A DNA stretch of 64,000 bases from BOG-932 sp965276835 (GTDB lineage: Bacteria; Pseudomonadota; Alphaproteobacteria; BOG-932; Roseiterribacteraceae), in assembly GCA_965276835.1 (NCBI GenBank), contig OZ255631.1, forward strand, positions 4,030,001-4,094,000. Reading direction: 5' to 3'. The notes below the pieces were generated by a model. The model was given only the letters and a program-made list of their open reading frames with translations, had not been told where the DNA came from and ran no database searches. Positions 35,162 to 44,178 of this stretch are shown here, in pieces. The translations under genes were made by a program, and so were the position numbers. Every line of letters starts with the position of its first letter. The stretch's first letter is position 1.

Positions 35162-37444
35162 ATGACCGATAGTCTCGACGAAGCCGCGCTTGCCTACCAT
35201 ACGACGCCGACGCCGGGTAAAATCTCGATAACCCCAACCAAACCGCTGATGACGCAGCGGGATCTGGCGCTGGCCTATTCGCCCGGCGTTGCTGCGGCGT
35301 CTCGCGCGATCGCCGCCGATCCCGCGCAGGCAAGCAATTTAACAGCCCGTGGCAACCTGGTCGCGGTCATCACCAACGGTACCGCGGTGCTGGGCCTGGG
35401 CGCGATCGGGCCGTTGGCCGCGAAGCCGGTGATGGAGGGCAAGGCAGTTCTCTTCAAGAAATTCGCCGGGCTGGATGCGATCGATATCGAGATCGCCGAG
35501 AACGATCCGCGAAAGCTGATCGACATCATCGCGTCGCTGGAACCCAGTTTCGGCGCGATCAACCTCGAGGATATCAAGGCCCCCGAGTGCTTCGAGGTCG
35601 AAACCGAACTAAAGCGCCGGATGAAGATACCGGTTTTTCACGACGACCAGCACGGCACCGCGATCATCGTAGCAGCAGCGGTGGTCAACTGGTTGAAGAT
35701 TTCCGGCCGCAGGCTGGCGGACGTGAAACTTGTGGCGTCGGGGGCCGGCGCCGCCGCGCTCAGCTGCATGGACCTGCTGGTCAATATGGGGCTGCCGGTT
35801 GGCAATGTAACGGTCACCGATATCGTCGGTGTGGTCTATAAGGGCCGGACGGAGCTGATGGACCCGCGCAAAGCGCGCTATGCCACTGAGACCAACGCCC
35901 GCACGTTGAGCGAAGTTATGGACGGCGCGGATATCTTTCTCGGCCTATCGGCCGGCGGCGTCGTGACCCAGGATATGATCAAGGCGATGGCGCCCAATCC
36001 GCTCGTGTTGGCATTGGCCAATCCGACGCCGGAGATCCTGCCGGAACTGGTCAAAGCGGTGCGGCCCGATGCGATCATGGCGACGGGCCGGTCGGATTAC
36101 CCGAACCAGGTCAATAACGTCCTTTGCTTTCCCTTTATTTTCCGAGGCGCCCTGGATGTCGGCGCGACGGCGATTAACGAAGAGATGAAGCTGGCCTGCG
36201 TTCACGCCCTCGCCGAGTTGGCGCAGGTCGAGGCCAGCGACGTCGTTGCCACGGCCTATGGCGAGCAGCCGTCGGCCTTCGGGCCGGAATATCTGATCCC
36301 CAAGCCGTTCGATCCGCGCCTGATTCTGAAACTGGCGCCTGCGGTGGCGAAGGCGGCGATGGACAGTGGCGTCGCCACCCGGCCGATCGCCGATTTCGAC
36401 GCCTATCGGGAAAAGCTCGGCGTCGTTGTCTTTCGGTCGGCCATGGTCATGCGCCCGCTGTTCAATCGCGCGAAGCGAGCGCCAAAACGCATCATCTTTG
36501 CCGAGGGCGAGGAAGAGAAAGTGCTGCGCGCCGCGCAGGTCGTGGTCGATGAAGGCATCGGCCGGCCCGTGCTGGTCGGCCGTGCGGAGATCGTCCGCGT
36601 CCGGATGAAACGCCTCGGGCTGCGCATCCAGCTCGGCGACCAAGCGGATTTGGTCGATCCCGAGAATGACCGCCGCTACAACGAATATTGGCGCGACTAT
36701 CACCAGATCATGGAACGGCGCGGCACGTCCCCCGCGCTGGCGCGCACGGTGCTCCGCACCAGCAACACTGTCATCGCTGCGATGCTGCTGCGCAAGGACG
36801 AGGGCGACGCCATGATCTGCGGCACGGTCGGTCAATATCGCCGCCATTTCCGCCACGTCATCAATGTCATCGGGTTGAAGCCGGGGACGCGTACGGCCGC
36901 CGCCTTGTCCGTCGTCGTGCTGGACGATCAGCCGCTATTTATGTGCGATACCTATGTCTCATACGACCCCAGCCCCAGCCAGATCGCGGAAATGACGATC
37001 ATGGCGGCGGAATGGGTGCGCCGATTCGGACTGGAGCCGAAGGTGGCCTTGTTGTCGCATTCCGATTTCGGGACCCACGACGACCCGCCGGCCGAAAAGA
37101 TGCGCCGCGCGCTGGTCGAAATCTCCGCCTTGGCACCGGATCTTGAGATCGAGGGCGAAATGGCGGCCGATTCCGCGCTGTCGGAGGAAATCAGGAAAGA
37201 GATATTTCCCAACTCACGCCTGAAGGGGGTGGCTAACCTTCTGATTATGCCGACGCTCGATGCCGCAAATATCGCCGTCAATATGCTGAAGGTGGTGGGT
37301 GAGGCTCAGCCGATCGGCCCGATATTGCTCGGTGCGGCAAAGCCGGTCCATATTCTGACGCCGTCGGTCACGGTACGTGGGATCGTCAACGTTTCCGCGG
37401 TCGCGACCGTCGATGCCCAGGTTGCGGGCGACCAGGCAGGCTGA
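35162..37444 (+). CDS. maeB: NADP-dependent malic enzyme (MaeB type)
   Basis: A 760-residue hybrid. The malic enzyme part (1 to about 430) shows AYSPGVAAASRAIA, KKFAGLDAIDIEI, NLEDIKAPECFEVE, FHDDQHGTAIIVAAA and the nucleotide loop VASGAGAAALSCMDLL. The C-terminal part (about 430-760) is a phosphotransacetylase-like domain (RIIFAEGEEEKVLRAAQ, DTYVSYDPSPSQIAEM), which in this family is regulatory and not active as Pta. It makes pyruvate and NADPH from malate. The next gene is convergent. Confidence 0.97.
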   Translation: MTDSLDEAALAYHTTPTPGKISITPTKPLMTQRDLALAYSPGVAAASRAIAADPAQASNLTARGNLVAVITNGTAVLGLGAIGPLAAKPVMEGKAVLFKKFAGLDAIDIEIAENDPRKLIDIIASLEPSFGAINLEDIKAPECFEVETELKRRMKIPVFHDDQHGTAIIVAAAVVNWLKISGRRLADVKLVASGAGAAALSCMDLLVNMGLPVGNVTVTDIVGVVYKGRTELMDPRKARYATETNARTLSEVMDGADIFLGLSAGGVVTQDMIKAMAPNPLVLALANPTPEILPELVKAVRPDAIMATGRSDYPNQVNNVLCFPFIFRGALDVGATAINEEMKLACVHALAELAQVEASDVVATAYGEQPSAFGPEYLIPKPFDPRLILKLAPAVAKAAMDSGVATRPIADFDAYREKLGVVVFRSAMVMRPLFNRAKRAPKRIIFAEGEEEKVLRAAQVVVDEGIGRPVLVGRAEIVRVRMKRLGLRIQLGDQADLVDPENDRRYNEYWRDYHQIMERRGTSPALARTVLRTSNTVIAAMLLRKDEGDAMICGTVGQYRRHFRHVINVIGLKPGTRTAAALSVVVLDDQPLFMCDTYVSYDPSPSQIAEMTIMAAEWVRRFGLEPKVALLSHSDFGTHDDPPAEKMRRALVEISALAPDLEIEGEMAADSALSEEIRKEIFPNSRLKGVANLLIMPTLDAANIAVNMLKVVGEAQPIGPILLGAAKPVHILTPSVTVRGIVNVSAVATVDAQVAGDQAG

Positions 37445-37449
37445 ACGGC

Positions 37450-37647
37450 CTATCGGGCGCGGCGCCGCTTACCGAACAGCCGGTTCAGCAGCACGCAAAC
37501 GGCAATGACCAAGGCCAGAATCGCGGCATCGATCGCCAGATCACCAACAGATTCGCTGGCATGGGGCAGGGCCTCGATAATCCCGCTGATGCCGACGACG
37601 GCAATCACGACGAGGATGACGATCCCTGAACGGCCTTCCATTTTCAT
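37450..37647 (-). CDS. small membrane protein, 65 aa
   Basis: Two hydrophobic helices (IVILVVIAVVGISGIIEALP and LAIDAAILALVIAVCVLLNRL) are followed by a basic tail KRRRAR. The ATG at 37647 has GAGGA eight bases upstream. No family is recognised. It is convergent with maeB and divergent from the DUF1489 gene. Confidence 0.6.
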   Translation of the reverse strand: MKMEGRSGIVILVVIAVVGISGIIEALPHASESVGDLAIDAAILALVIAVCVLLNRLFGKRRRAR

Positions 37648-37710
37648 GCGCCGATCCTCAATTCAATATCCACTGCAATATGACCCTCGGTTGGAAATAG
37701 CACGCGCGCC

Positions 37711-38130
37711 ATGACGATACATATCATCAAGCTTGCCGTCGGTGCCCAGGACGTCGCCCATATCGCGGCATGGCAACGTGCCCGAGCTGAGGCGCGGGGC
37801 GAAATGTCGATCCGGCGCGCTTTTACCCGGCACAAGCCGGTCCAGCCCGGCGCTGAGGACGGCTCGCTCTATTGGGTCGTTCAGGGCGTAATCCGCTGCC
37901 GCCAGAAACTCCTCGGTTTCGACCAGGAACTGGACGGCGAGGGGCGGAAATATTGCCTGTTCCGCCTTGACCCGGAAATCGTCCCCGTCGTGCCGACTCC
38001 GCGCGGCCCCTTCCAGGGCTGGCGCTATCTGAAGCCGGACGATGCGCCGGCCGATCTTGTGGCCGGTGCGGACGGCGAGCTGCCGCCGGACGAGATGCTG
38101 AAGGAGCTGAAGTCCCTCGGGCTTATTTGA
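37711..38130 (+). CDS. DUF1489 family protein
   Basis: A 139-residue cytoplasmic protein. The start TIHIIKLAVGAQDVAHIAAWQ and the middle LYWVVQGVIRCRQKLLGF...RLDPEIVPVVPTPRGPFQGWRYL match the alphaproteobacterial DUF1489 family, whose function is unknown. No catalytic motif is evident. It is followed 58 bases later by glutathione peroxidase on the same strand. Confidence 0.9.
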   Translation: MTIHIIKLAVGAQDVAHIAAWQRARAEARGEMSIRRAFTRHKPVQPGAEDGSLYWVVQGVIRCRQKLLGFDQELDGEGRKYCLFRLDPEIVPVVPTPRGPFQGWRYLKPDDAPADLVAGADGELPPDEMLKELKSLGLI

Positions 38131-38188
38131 TCCGTGACAAGGGCCGGATTGCACGGCATCTTTTGGGGGAATTCGACCGAGGGGAACC

Positions 38189-38683
38189 ATGACCGAAACA
38201 ACGCCCGACTCCGCCTACGCCTTCACCTTCAAATCGCTGGAAGGCAAGCCGATGCCGCTGTCGCAGTTCGCCGGCAAGCCGATGGTGATCGTGAACACGG
38301 CGTCGAAATGCGGCTTCACCCCGCAATATGAGGGGCTGGAGGCGCTGTGGAAGGCAAAGCGCGAACAGGGGCTGGTGGTGCTCGGCGTGCCGTCCAACGA
38401 TTTCGGCGGGCAGGAGCCGGGCTCGGCCAGCGAAATCCAGGGATTTTGCCAGGTGCGGTTCGGCGTCGATTTTCCGCTTACGGAAAAGACTCATGTCAAA
38501 GGGCCAGAGGCGCACCCGCTGTTTCAATGGCTGGGTGCGAAAGGCGGCTTCTGGGGCAAGCCGCATTGGAATTTCTATAAATATCTGATCGGGCCGGATG
38601 GCCGGTTCGTCGATTGGTATTCGTCGATGACGGCGCCGGGCTCCGCCAAATTCACGAGCGCCGTCGAAAAACTGCTCGGTTAA
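38189..38683 (+). CDS. glutathione peroxidase family protein
   Basis: A 164-residue thiol peroxidase of the thioredoxin fold. The active-site Cys is in VNTASKCGFTPQY (Cys41), with Gln in LGVPSNDFGGQEPG and Trp/Asn in HWNFYKYLIGPDGR completing the tetrad. It uses Cys, not selenocysteine. Bacterial members usually accept thioredoxin as reductant and reduce hydroperoxides. A good ribosome site (GAGGGGAA) precedes the ATG. Confidence 0.94.
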   Translation: MTETTPDSAYAFTFKSLEGKPMPLSQFAGKPMVIVNTASKCGFTPQYEGLEALWKAKREQGLVVLGVPSNDFGGQEPGSASEIQGFCQVRFGVDFPLTEKTHVKGPEAHPLFQWLGAKGGFWGKPHWNFYKYLIGPDGRFVDWYSSMTAPGSAKFTSAVEKLLG

Positions 38684-38716
38684 AAAAGGGCGTGGGTTCC
38701 GGGGAACCCACGCCCT
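38682..38716 (-). terminator. Rho-independent terminator of the decarboxylase gene
   Basis: On the minus strand a 14-base-pair stem (38703-38716 with 38687-38700) is followed by six T (complement of 38682-38687). It lies 6 bases past the decarboxylase stop and overlaps the end of the convergent peroxidase gene. Confidence 0.9.
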
Positions 38717-38721
38717 GTCGA

Positions 38722-39849
38722 TCAGATGTAATAGGCTTCCAGCGGCTGGAAGCCATTGAAAGCGACCGCCGAATAGGTGGTCGTATAGGCGCCGGTCGCC
38801 TTGATTTCCAGCTTGTCACCGATTTCCAGCGACAACGGCAGCCGATAGTCCGCCTTTTCATACAGTACGTCGGCGCTGTCGCACGTCGGACCGGCCAGGA
38901 TCACGGCTTCGGTCTCGCCCTGGCGGGTCGAGGTGATCGGGTATTGGATCGCCTCGTCCATTGTTTCGGCCAGGCCACCGAACTTGCCGATGTCGAGGAA
39001 CACCCAGCGGCGATCGTCGTTTGCGGACTTGCGGGCGATCAGCACCACCTCGGTTTGGATGATGCCGGCATTGCCGACCATGCCACGGCCCGGCTCGATG
39101 ATCGTGTTCGGAATCTTGTTGCCGAAATGTTGCGCAAGCGACTGCAGGATCGCGCCGCCATAGGCTGCGGCGTTCGGGATCTCGCGGCGATATTTGGTCG
39201 GAAAACCACCGCCGAGATTGACCAGCGTCAGGTGCACGCCCTTGGCCTCAAGCCGACGAAACAGCTCGGCGGTCGACGCCAGCGCATTGTCCCACTGATC
39301 GGGATCGCGCTGCTGCGAGCCGACATGGAACGACACGCCGATCGGGGTCAGGCCCTTCCTCGGCGCGGATTCCAGAAGCGCTTCCGCCATTTCGACGTCG
39401 CAACCGAACTTACGCGACAACGGCCAGTCGGCGCCGACACCGGAGGTGAGGATACGGCAGAACACGCTGGAGCCCGGCGCGGACGCGGCCAGCTTGTCCA
39501 GCTCGGCCTCGCTGTCGAACGCATAAAGCCGCACGCCCAGCGCATAGGCTGTCGCGATATCGGCCTGCTTCTTGATCGTGTTGCCGAACGAGATGTGCTC
39601 GGGCCGGGCGCCGGCGGCTAGCGCCATGCGGATCTCCGCGACGCTGGCTGTGTCGAAGCGCGAACCCAGGCGGGCCAGCCGCTCCAGGATTTCCGGCGCT
39701 GGATTGGCTTTCACGGCATAGTAAATCTGTGCATCCGGCAAGGCCCGGTGCATCTCAAGATAATTGTCCTCGACCACATCCAGGTCGAACACGAGACACG
39801 GCGTGGCCGGTCGTCGCTCTTCCAGAAACTGCGCAATTTTGTGAGTCAT
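38722..39849 (-). CDS. ornithine/lysine decarboxylase, PLP fold type III
   Basis: A 375-residue alanine-racemase-fold enzyme that makes putrescine or cadaverine. PLP Lys47 is in YYAVKANPAP; the phosphate and ring contacts are FHVGSQQRD, NLGGGFPTKY and EPGRGMVGNAG, and the cross-subunit Cys is in GPTCDSADVLYE. The short length and sequence fit the alphaproteobacterial ornithine/lysine decarboxylases of eukaryote-like type, often annotated speF/ldc. Choice between ornithine and lysine cannot be made by eye. A long structured leader lies upstream. Confidence 0.93.
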   Translation of the reverse strand: MTHKIAQFLEERRPATPCLVFDLDVVEDNYLEMHRALPDAQIYYAVKANPAPEILERLARLGSRFDTASVAEIRMALAAGARPEHISFGNTIKKQADIATAYALGVRLYAFDSEAELDKLAASAPGSSVFCRILTSGVGADWPLSRKFGCDVEMAEALLESAPRKGLTPIGVSFHVGSQQRDPDQWDNALASTAELFRRLEAKGVHLTLVNLGGGFPTKYRREIPNAAAYGGAILQSLAQHFGNKIPNTIIEPGRGMVGNAGIIQTEVVLIARKSANDDRRWVFLDIGKFGGLAETMDEAIQYPITSTRQGETEAVILAGPTCDSADVLYEKADYRLPLSLEIGDKLEIKATGAYTTTYSAVAFNGFQPLEAYYI

Positions 39850-40260
39850 GTGCCTTCCTGAGCGCCTTTACAGCGACCAGGCTCCCGTAAGCCTTGAAAT
39901 ATGTAAGGAAGCGGTCTGTTCAGCCGCGGCGAGGGGCGCGCGATTTCTTGCGCGAGGGCCATCGTGGCCATTTCACCGATTTTGAACCGGATGGACCACG
40001 AGCGGGCAGATCTTGGCGTATGACAGTGGGCTTCTGCCCACGGACAACAACATCAAACATCGTAACCTCCAACGTGCCGCCTTGCTTAAGGGACGGTCAG
40101 AAGATACGCGTTACGTCGTTGCATAAACCCCAGGTCGAAAACCGTTTCCGACGAGGGCCAGGGGCACGTGCGCGTGCGAGTGGTTGGGCATATAGGCCCA
40201 ACCGATTTCGATGAAAAGAGAAAATGGCCTTCAAAGCCCCTCTATTTTTGCATAGGAATT
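39850..40260 (-). ncRNA. candidate speF-motif leader RNA
   Basis: About 400 gene-free bases precede the decarboxylase on its own strand and contain several perfect hairpins: an 8-base-pair stem (GGTTGGGC/GCCCAACC, 40182-40203), a 6-base-pair stem (40026-40041), GGCCA/TGGCC near 39958-39970, and CGCG-flanked pairings around 39936-39955. Corbino and co-workers described a conserved speF RNA motif upstream of such decarboxylases in Alphaproteobacteria. The assignment rests on position and structure; I could not align to the motif model. The boundary is approximate. Confidence 0.5.
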
Positions 40261-40385
40261 ATGCGCTAGATGGCTCACAGTTCTTCTCGACGCCTCAAGG
40301 ACTTGCAGCGTGCTTTTCACAGAAAATTCCCAAGCTCGATGCCGATAGACCGCGCCGGCCGTAACAAACCGCTTTCGGCCTTCTG
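40261..40385 (+). promoter_or_regulatory. livH upstream region
   Basis: These 125 bases between the leader RNA and livH hold no gene. They should carry the promoters of both divergent units. I see no clear -35/-10 pair, and the livH ATG lacks a strong ribosome site. Confidence 0.3.
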
Positions 40386-41303
40386 ATGGCGTATTTCCTC
40401 CAGCAACTTATCAACGGCCTTACGCTCGGCGCGATCTACGGGCTGATCGCGATCGGCTACACGATGGTCTACGGCATTGTCGGGATGATCAACTTCGCGC
40501 ACGGCGAGGTGTATATGATCGGCGCGTTCGTCGGGTTGATCGCGCTACTGGTTTTCACGACCGCCGGAATCGCGTCGGTGCCGATTCTTCTTATCCTGAT
40601 CATCTTGGCTTCGATGATCGTGGCCGGTGTCTATGGCTGGACCATCGAACGGCTGATTTACCGCCCGCTGCGCAACGCGCCGCGTCTGGCGCCGCTGATC
40701 TCCGCCATCGGTCTGTCGATCCTGCTCCAGCAATATGTGCAGCTGACCCAGGGCGGGCGGGTGAAGACGCTGCAGCCGCTGATCCATGGCGGTTATGTGC
40801 TGATGCACGGCGATAACGGCTTCGATGTGGGGATCAGCAAGTTTCAGATCGTCGTGTTCTTGTTGACCACCGTGCTGATGATCGGGCTGACCTTTGTGAT
40901 CCAACGCACCGAACTTGGCCGCGCGCAACGTGCAACGGCGGCAGATCCGGTGATGGCTGCCCTATGCGGGATCAATGCCGACCGCACTATTTCGATCACC
41001 TTCGTCGTCGGCGCGGTGCTGGCGGCGGTCGCGGGGGTGATGGTGGTCCTTTATTACGGCTTCATCGACTTCGCCATCGGCTTCCTGGCGGGGATGAAGG
41101 CCTTCACCGCCGCCGTGTTAGGGGGGATCGGCTCGCTACCCGGCGCGCTGCTCGGCGGGTTGGTTCTGGGGCTAGTCGAATCGTTTTGGTCGGGTTACGC
41201 GGATGCCGCCTATAAGGACGTCGCCGCGTTCGCGATCCTGGTTCTGGTCCTGGTCTTCCGCCCCAGCGGATTGCTCGGGCGGCCTGAGATCGAGAAGGTC
41301 TGA
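40386..41303 (+). CDS. livH: branched-chain amino acid ABC transporter permease LivH
   Basis: A 305-residue inner-membrane permease with about eight helices. LQQLINGLTLGAIYGLIAIGYTMVYGIVGMINFAHGE is the LivH signature, and the coupling loop RTELGRAQRATAADPVMAALCGI contacts the ATPases. The C-terminal AFTAAVLGGIGSLPGALLGG is typical. First gene of a livHMGF operon with gaps of a few bases or overlaps. Confidence 0.97.
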   Translation: MAYFLQQLINGLTLGAIYGLIAIGYTMVYGIVGMINFAHGEVYMIGAFVGLIALLVFTTAGIASVPILLILIILASMIVAGVYGWTIERLIYRPLRNAPRLAPLISAIGLSILLQQYVQLTQGGRVKTLQPLIHGGYVLMHGDNGFDVGISKFQIVVFLLTTVLMIGLTFVIQRTELGRAQRATAADPVMAALCGINADRTISITFVVGAVLAAVAGVMVVLYYGFIDFAIGFLAGMKAFTAAVLGGIGSLPGALLGGLVLGLVESFWSGYADAAYKDVAAFAILVLVLVFRPSGLLGRPEIEKV

Positions 41304-41306
41304 GTC

Positions 41307-42686
41307 ATGTCCGCCAGCCATCTCGTCCGCGCCCTGCGTGACGCAGCGTTCGCCGCCGCCATCGCCGGCATTCTCGCTTTGCCTTTTGTCGGCTTCAGGC
41401 TGGTCGACTATGCCGGCGGCGAGGGCATAACAACGCGCTGGCATGTGTTCGCCGCGGCCGTTGCACTGATTTTCATCGGCCGTCTGATCCTGTCGATGAT
41501 CGATGCGGGTTTTTATCCGGTGGCCCTGGGGCTGATGATCCTGATGGGTACGGTGGATTTCTTCCTGCCATGGCCAAGCGACTTTCTGGAGATCGCCGCA
41601 ATTCTCGGCGCGATCATTCTGGCATTGCGCGCCGCCTATCTGCTGTACGAAAAGTCGATCACGGCAGTTGTCGAGCCTGTCTTGGGTCCGGCCGGCAAGA
41701 CTTTGCCGTGGGCGTTGCTCGCTTTCGCCATGCTCCTGCCGTTCCTGCCCTTCGCCAATCGCGGCGTCCTGGATGCCGGCATCATCATTCTGACCTATAT
41801 CTTGCTTGGCTGGGGACTGAATATCGTCACGGGGCTCGCGGGGCTGCTGGATTTGGGCTACGCGGCGTTTTACGCGATCGGCGCCTACACCGCCGGCATC
41901 CTGGCCTATAATTTCGGTCTCAGTTTCTGGGCCTGCCTGCCGCTCGCCGCGATTTGCGCCGCTGTCGCGGGAATTGTGCTCGGCTTTCCGGTGCTGCGCC
42001 TGCGCGGCGATTATTTCGCCATCGTCACGCTGGGCTTCGGTGAGATCGTGCGCATCGTCGCCAACAACTGGCGTTCGCTGACCAATGGATCGCAGGGCCT
42101 CTCCGGCGCTCCCCGTCCGAATTTCTTTGGAATCGCCGATTTCACGGCCAGCGCCGCGGCCGGCAAAACCAGCTTCAGCACATTGTTCGGCGTCGCTTAC
42201 AGCCCGATGCAGCGGATTATCTTCCTCTATTATTTGATTCTCGGCGTCGCTCTCCTGGTCAATCTGTTCACGCTGCGCATTCGCCGCCTGCCGATCAGCC
42301 GGGCCTGGGAGGCTCTGCGTGAGGACGATATCGCGGCGGCGGCATTGGGTTTGGACCGCCGCCGTTTGAAGTTGGCTGCGTTTGCCATCGGCGCCGCGTC
42401 GGGCGGCATCGCCGGCACCTTTTTCGCAGCCCGGCAGGGTTTCATCACGCCCGAAAGCTTCGGTTTCACGGAATCGATCGCGGTGACCGCGATCGTCGTG
42501 CTGGGCGGCATGGGCTCGCAGCTCGGCATCGTGCTGGCCGCCATTCTGTTTGCCGGCCTGCCGGAACTGTTTCGGCCTTTCGCTGAATACCGCATGCTCG
42601 TCTTCGGCCTGATCACGATCGCGATCATGCGGTTCCGCCCGCACGGCTTGATTTCCACCCGCCGGCCGTCGGCCATGCTGGAATGA
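41307..42686 (+). CDS. livM: branched-chain amino acid ABC transporter permease LivM
   Basis: A 459-residue permease. The first ~130 residues are an extra membrane segment seen in the longer LivM proteins; the core begins near ILTYILLGWGLNIVTGLAGLLDLGYAAFYAIGAYTAG. The coupling loop is RLPISRAWEALREDDIAAAALGL, and the end has AVTAIVVLGGMGSQLGIVLAA. It starts 3 bases after livH and overlaps livG (ATGA). Confidence 0.96.
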   Translation: MSASHLVRALRDAAFAAAIAGILALPFVGFRLVDYAGGEGITTRWHVFAAAVALIFIGRLILSMIDAGFYPVALGLMILMGTVDFFLPWPSDFLEIAAILGAIILALRAAYLLYEKSITAVVEPVLGPAGKTLPWALLAFAMLLPFLPFANRGVLDAGIIILTYILLGWGLNIVTGLAGLLDLGYAAFYAIGAYTAGILAYNFGLSFWACLPLAAICAAVAGIVLGFPVLRLRGDYFAIVTLGFGEIVRIVANNWRSLTNGSQGLSGAPRPNFFGIADFTASAAAGKTSFSTLFGVAYSPMQRIIFLYYLILGVALLVNLFTLRIRRLPISRAWEALREDDIAAAALGLDRRRLKLAAFAIGAASGGIAGTFFAARQGFITPESFGFTESIAVTAIVVLGGMGSQLGIVLAAILFAGLPELFRPFAEYRMLVFGLITIAIMRFRPHGLISTRRPSAMLE

Positions 42687-43471
42687 GCGCAATCCTGACT
42701 GTCCAGGATCTGACGATGCGGTTCGGTGGTTTGGTCGCCGTCGATTCCGTGTCGTTCGAGGTTCAGCCGGACAAGATCACGGCGCTGATCGGCCCAAACG
42801 GCGCCGGCAAGACCACTTTGTTCAATTGCGTCACGGGTTTCTATCGGCCGACCGCAGGCAGTATCCGACTGAACGGCGGCGGTCGCCCGATTGAGCTGTC
42901 ACGGCTGCCGGGCCACAGAATCGCGCATCTTGGGATCGCCCGCACCTTTCAGAACATTCGGCTGTTCCCGAAGATCACGGTGCTGGAAAACCTGTTGGTG
43001 GCGCAGCACACAGTGTTGATGCGTGCCTCGGTCTTCTCGATCGCCGGCCTGCTCGGGCTGCCGTCCTATCGCCGGGCGGAGCGGGCGGCGCTGGACAAGG
43101 CGCGCTATTGGCTGGATCGCATCGGGCTTCTCGGCCATGCGAACGATCCGGCCGACACTTTACCCTATGGACAGCAACGCAGGCTGGAGATCGTCCGGGC
43201 GCTGTGCACCGAACCGCGCCTGCTATGCCTGGACGAGCCGGCAGCCGGGCTCAACCCGCGCGAAAGCATCGACCTGGCCGACTTTATCCGTCAGGTGCAG
43301 GACGAACGGGATCTCGCCGTGCTGCTGATCGAACATGACATGAGCGTGGTGATGGGCATTTCCGACCACATCGCGGTCCTGGATTACGGCCGCAAGATCG
43401 CCGAGGGCACACCCGCCGAGATCCGCGCCAACCCGGCGGTGATCGCCGCTTATCTTGGGACGGCGGCCTGA
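42683..43471 (+). CDS. livG: branched-chain amino acid ABC transporter ATPase LivG
   Basis: A 262-residue ATPase. The Walker A loop is GPNGAGKTTLFN, the LivG-specific GIARTFQNIRLFPKITVLENLLVA follows, the signature is LPYGQQRRLEIVRAL, and Walker B is LLCLDEPAAGLN with switch His in EHDM. The last base of the stop is the first base of livF (TGATG). Confidence 0.97.
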   Translation: MSAILTVQDLTMRFGGLVAVDSVSFEVQPDKITALIGPNGAGKTTLFNCVTGFYRPTAGSIRLNGGGRPIELSRLPGHRIAHLGIARTFQNIRLFPKITVLENLLVAQHTVLMRASVFSIAGLLGLPSYRRAERAALDKARYWLDRIGLLGHANDPADTLPYGQQRRLEIVRALCTEPRLLCLDEPAAGLNPRESIDLADFIRQVQDERDLAVLLIEHDMSVVMGISDHIAVLDYGRKIAEGTPAEIRANPAVIAAYLGTAA

Positions 43472-44175
43472 TGCTGCGGCTGGAAAACATCTCCGCGTCC
43501 TATGGCGCCGTCCGGGCGCTCGACAATGTCAGCATCGACGTCGCCGAAGGTGAGATCGTCACGCTGATCGGGGCAAACGGTGCCGGCAAAAGCACCTTGC
43601 TGATGACCGTCTGCGGCAATCCCCGCGCGGAATCGGGCAAGGTATGGCTGAAAGGACGAGACATCACCGCGTTGCCTACACATCAGATTGCCGCCTTGGG
43701 TATTGCCCACGCGCCCGAAGGCAGGCGCATTTTCGCGCGCATGACCGTGCGCGAGAATCTTCAGCTTGGCGCGCGCCTGCGCAATCCGGGGCGGTTCGGC
43801 GCCAATATGGATTCGGTGGTGGCGCTGTTTCCCCGTTTGAAGGAGCGGCTGGATCAACGCGGGGGCACGTTGTCGGGTGGGGAACAGCAGATGCTGGCGA
43901 TAGGCCGCGCCCTGATGGCGGAGCCGCAATTGTTGTTACTGGATGAACCGTCGCTTGGCATCGCGCCTCTGCTGGTACAGCAAATCTTCGCCGCGATCGG
44001 CCAGATCAACCGTGAACGCGGCATGTCCATTCTGATCGTGGAGCAGAACGCGCATCACGCACTGAAGCTGGCCCATCGCGGTTACGTGCTGGTGACGGGA
44101 AGCGTGACGCTGCAAGGACCTGCCGCCGACCTGGCCGCCAACCCGGAGGTTCAGGCGGCCTATCTTGGCGGCTAG
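43471..44175 (+). CDS. livF: branched-chain amino acid ABC transporter ATPase LivF
   Basis: A 234-residue ATPase, second of the LivG/LivF pair. Walker A GANGAGKSTLLM, GIAHAPEGRRIFARMTVRENLQLG, signature LSGGEQQMLAIGRAL and Walker B LLLLDEPSLGIAP are intact, with the switch His replaced by Gln in VEQNAHHAL as is usual in LivF. No binding-protein gene follows directly; the nearest is at 46549. Confidence 0.97.
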   Translation: MLRLENISASYGAVRALDNVSIDVAEGEIVTLIGANGAGKSTLLMTVCGNPRAESGKVWLKGRDITALPTHQIAALGIAHAPEGRRIFARMTVRENLQLGARLRNPGRFGANMDSVVALFPRLKERLDQRGGTLSGGEQQMLAIGRALMAEPQLLLLDEPSLGIAPLLVQQIFAAIGQINRERGMSILIVEQNAHHALKLAHRGYVLVTGSVTLQGPAADLAANPEVQAAYLGG

Positions 44176-44178
44176 GTT

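Noticed and set aside
39894..40502. Short open frames in the decarboxylase-livH gap
   Set aside because: No ribosome sites, and translations are Arg/Pro-rich without domains. Hairpins suggest leader RNA instead.
41172..42692. 506-codon open frame antisense to livM
   Set aside because: Very polar Gln/Asp/Arg-rich translation opposite a membrane protein, the usual artefact.
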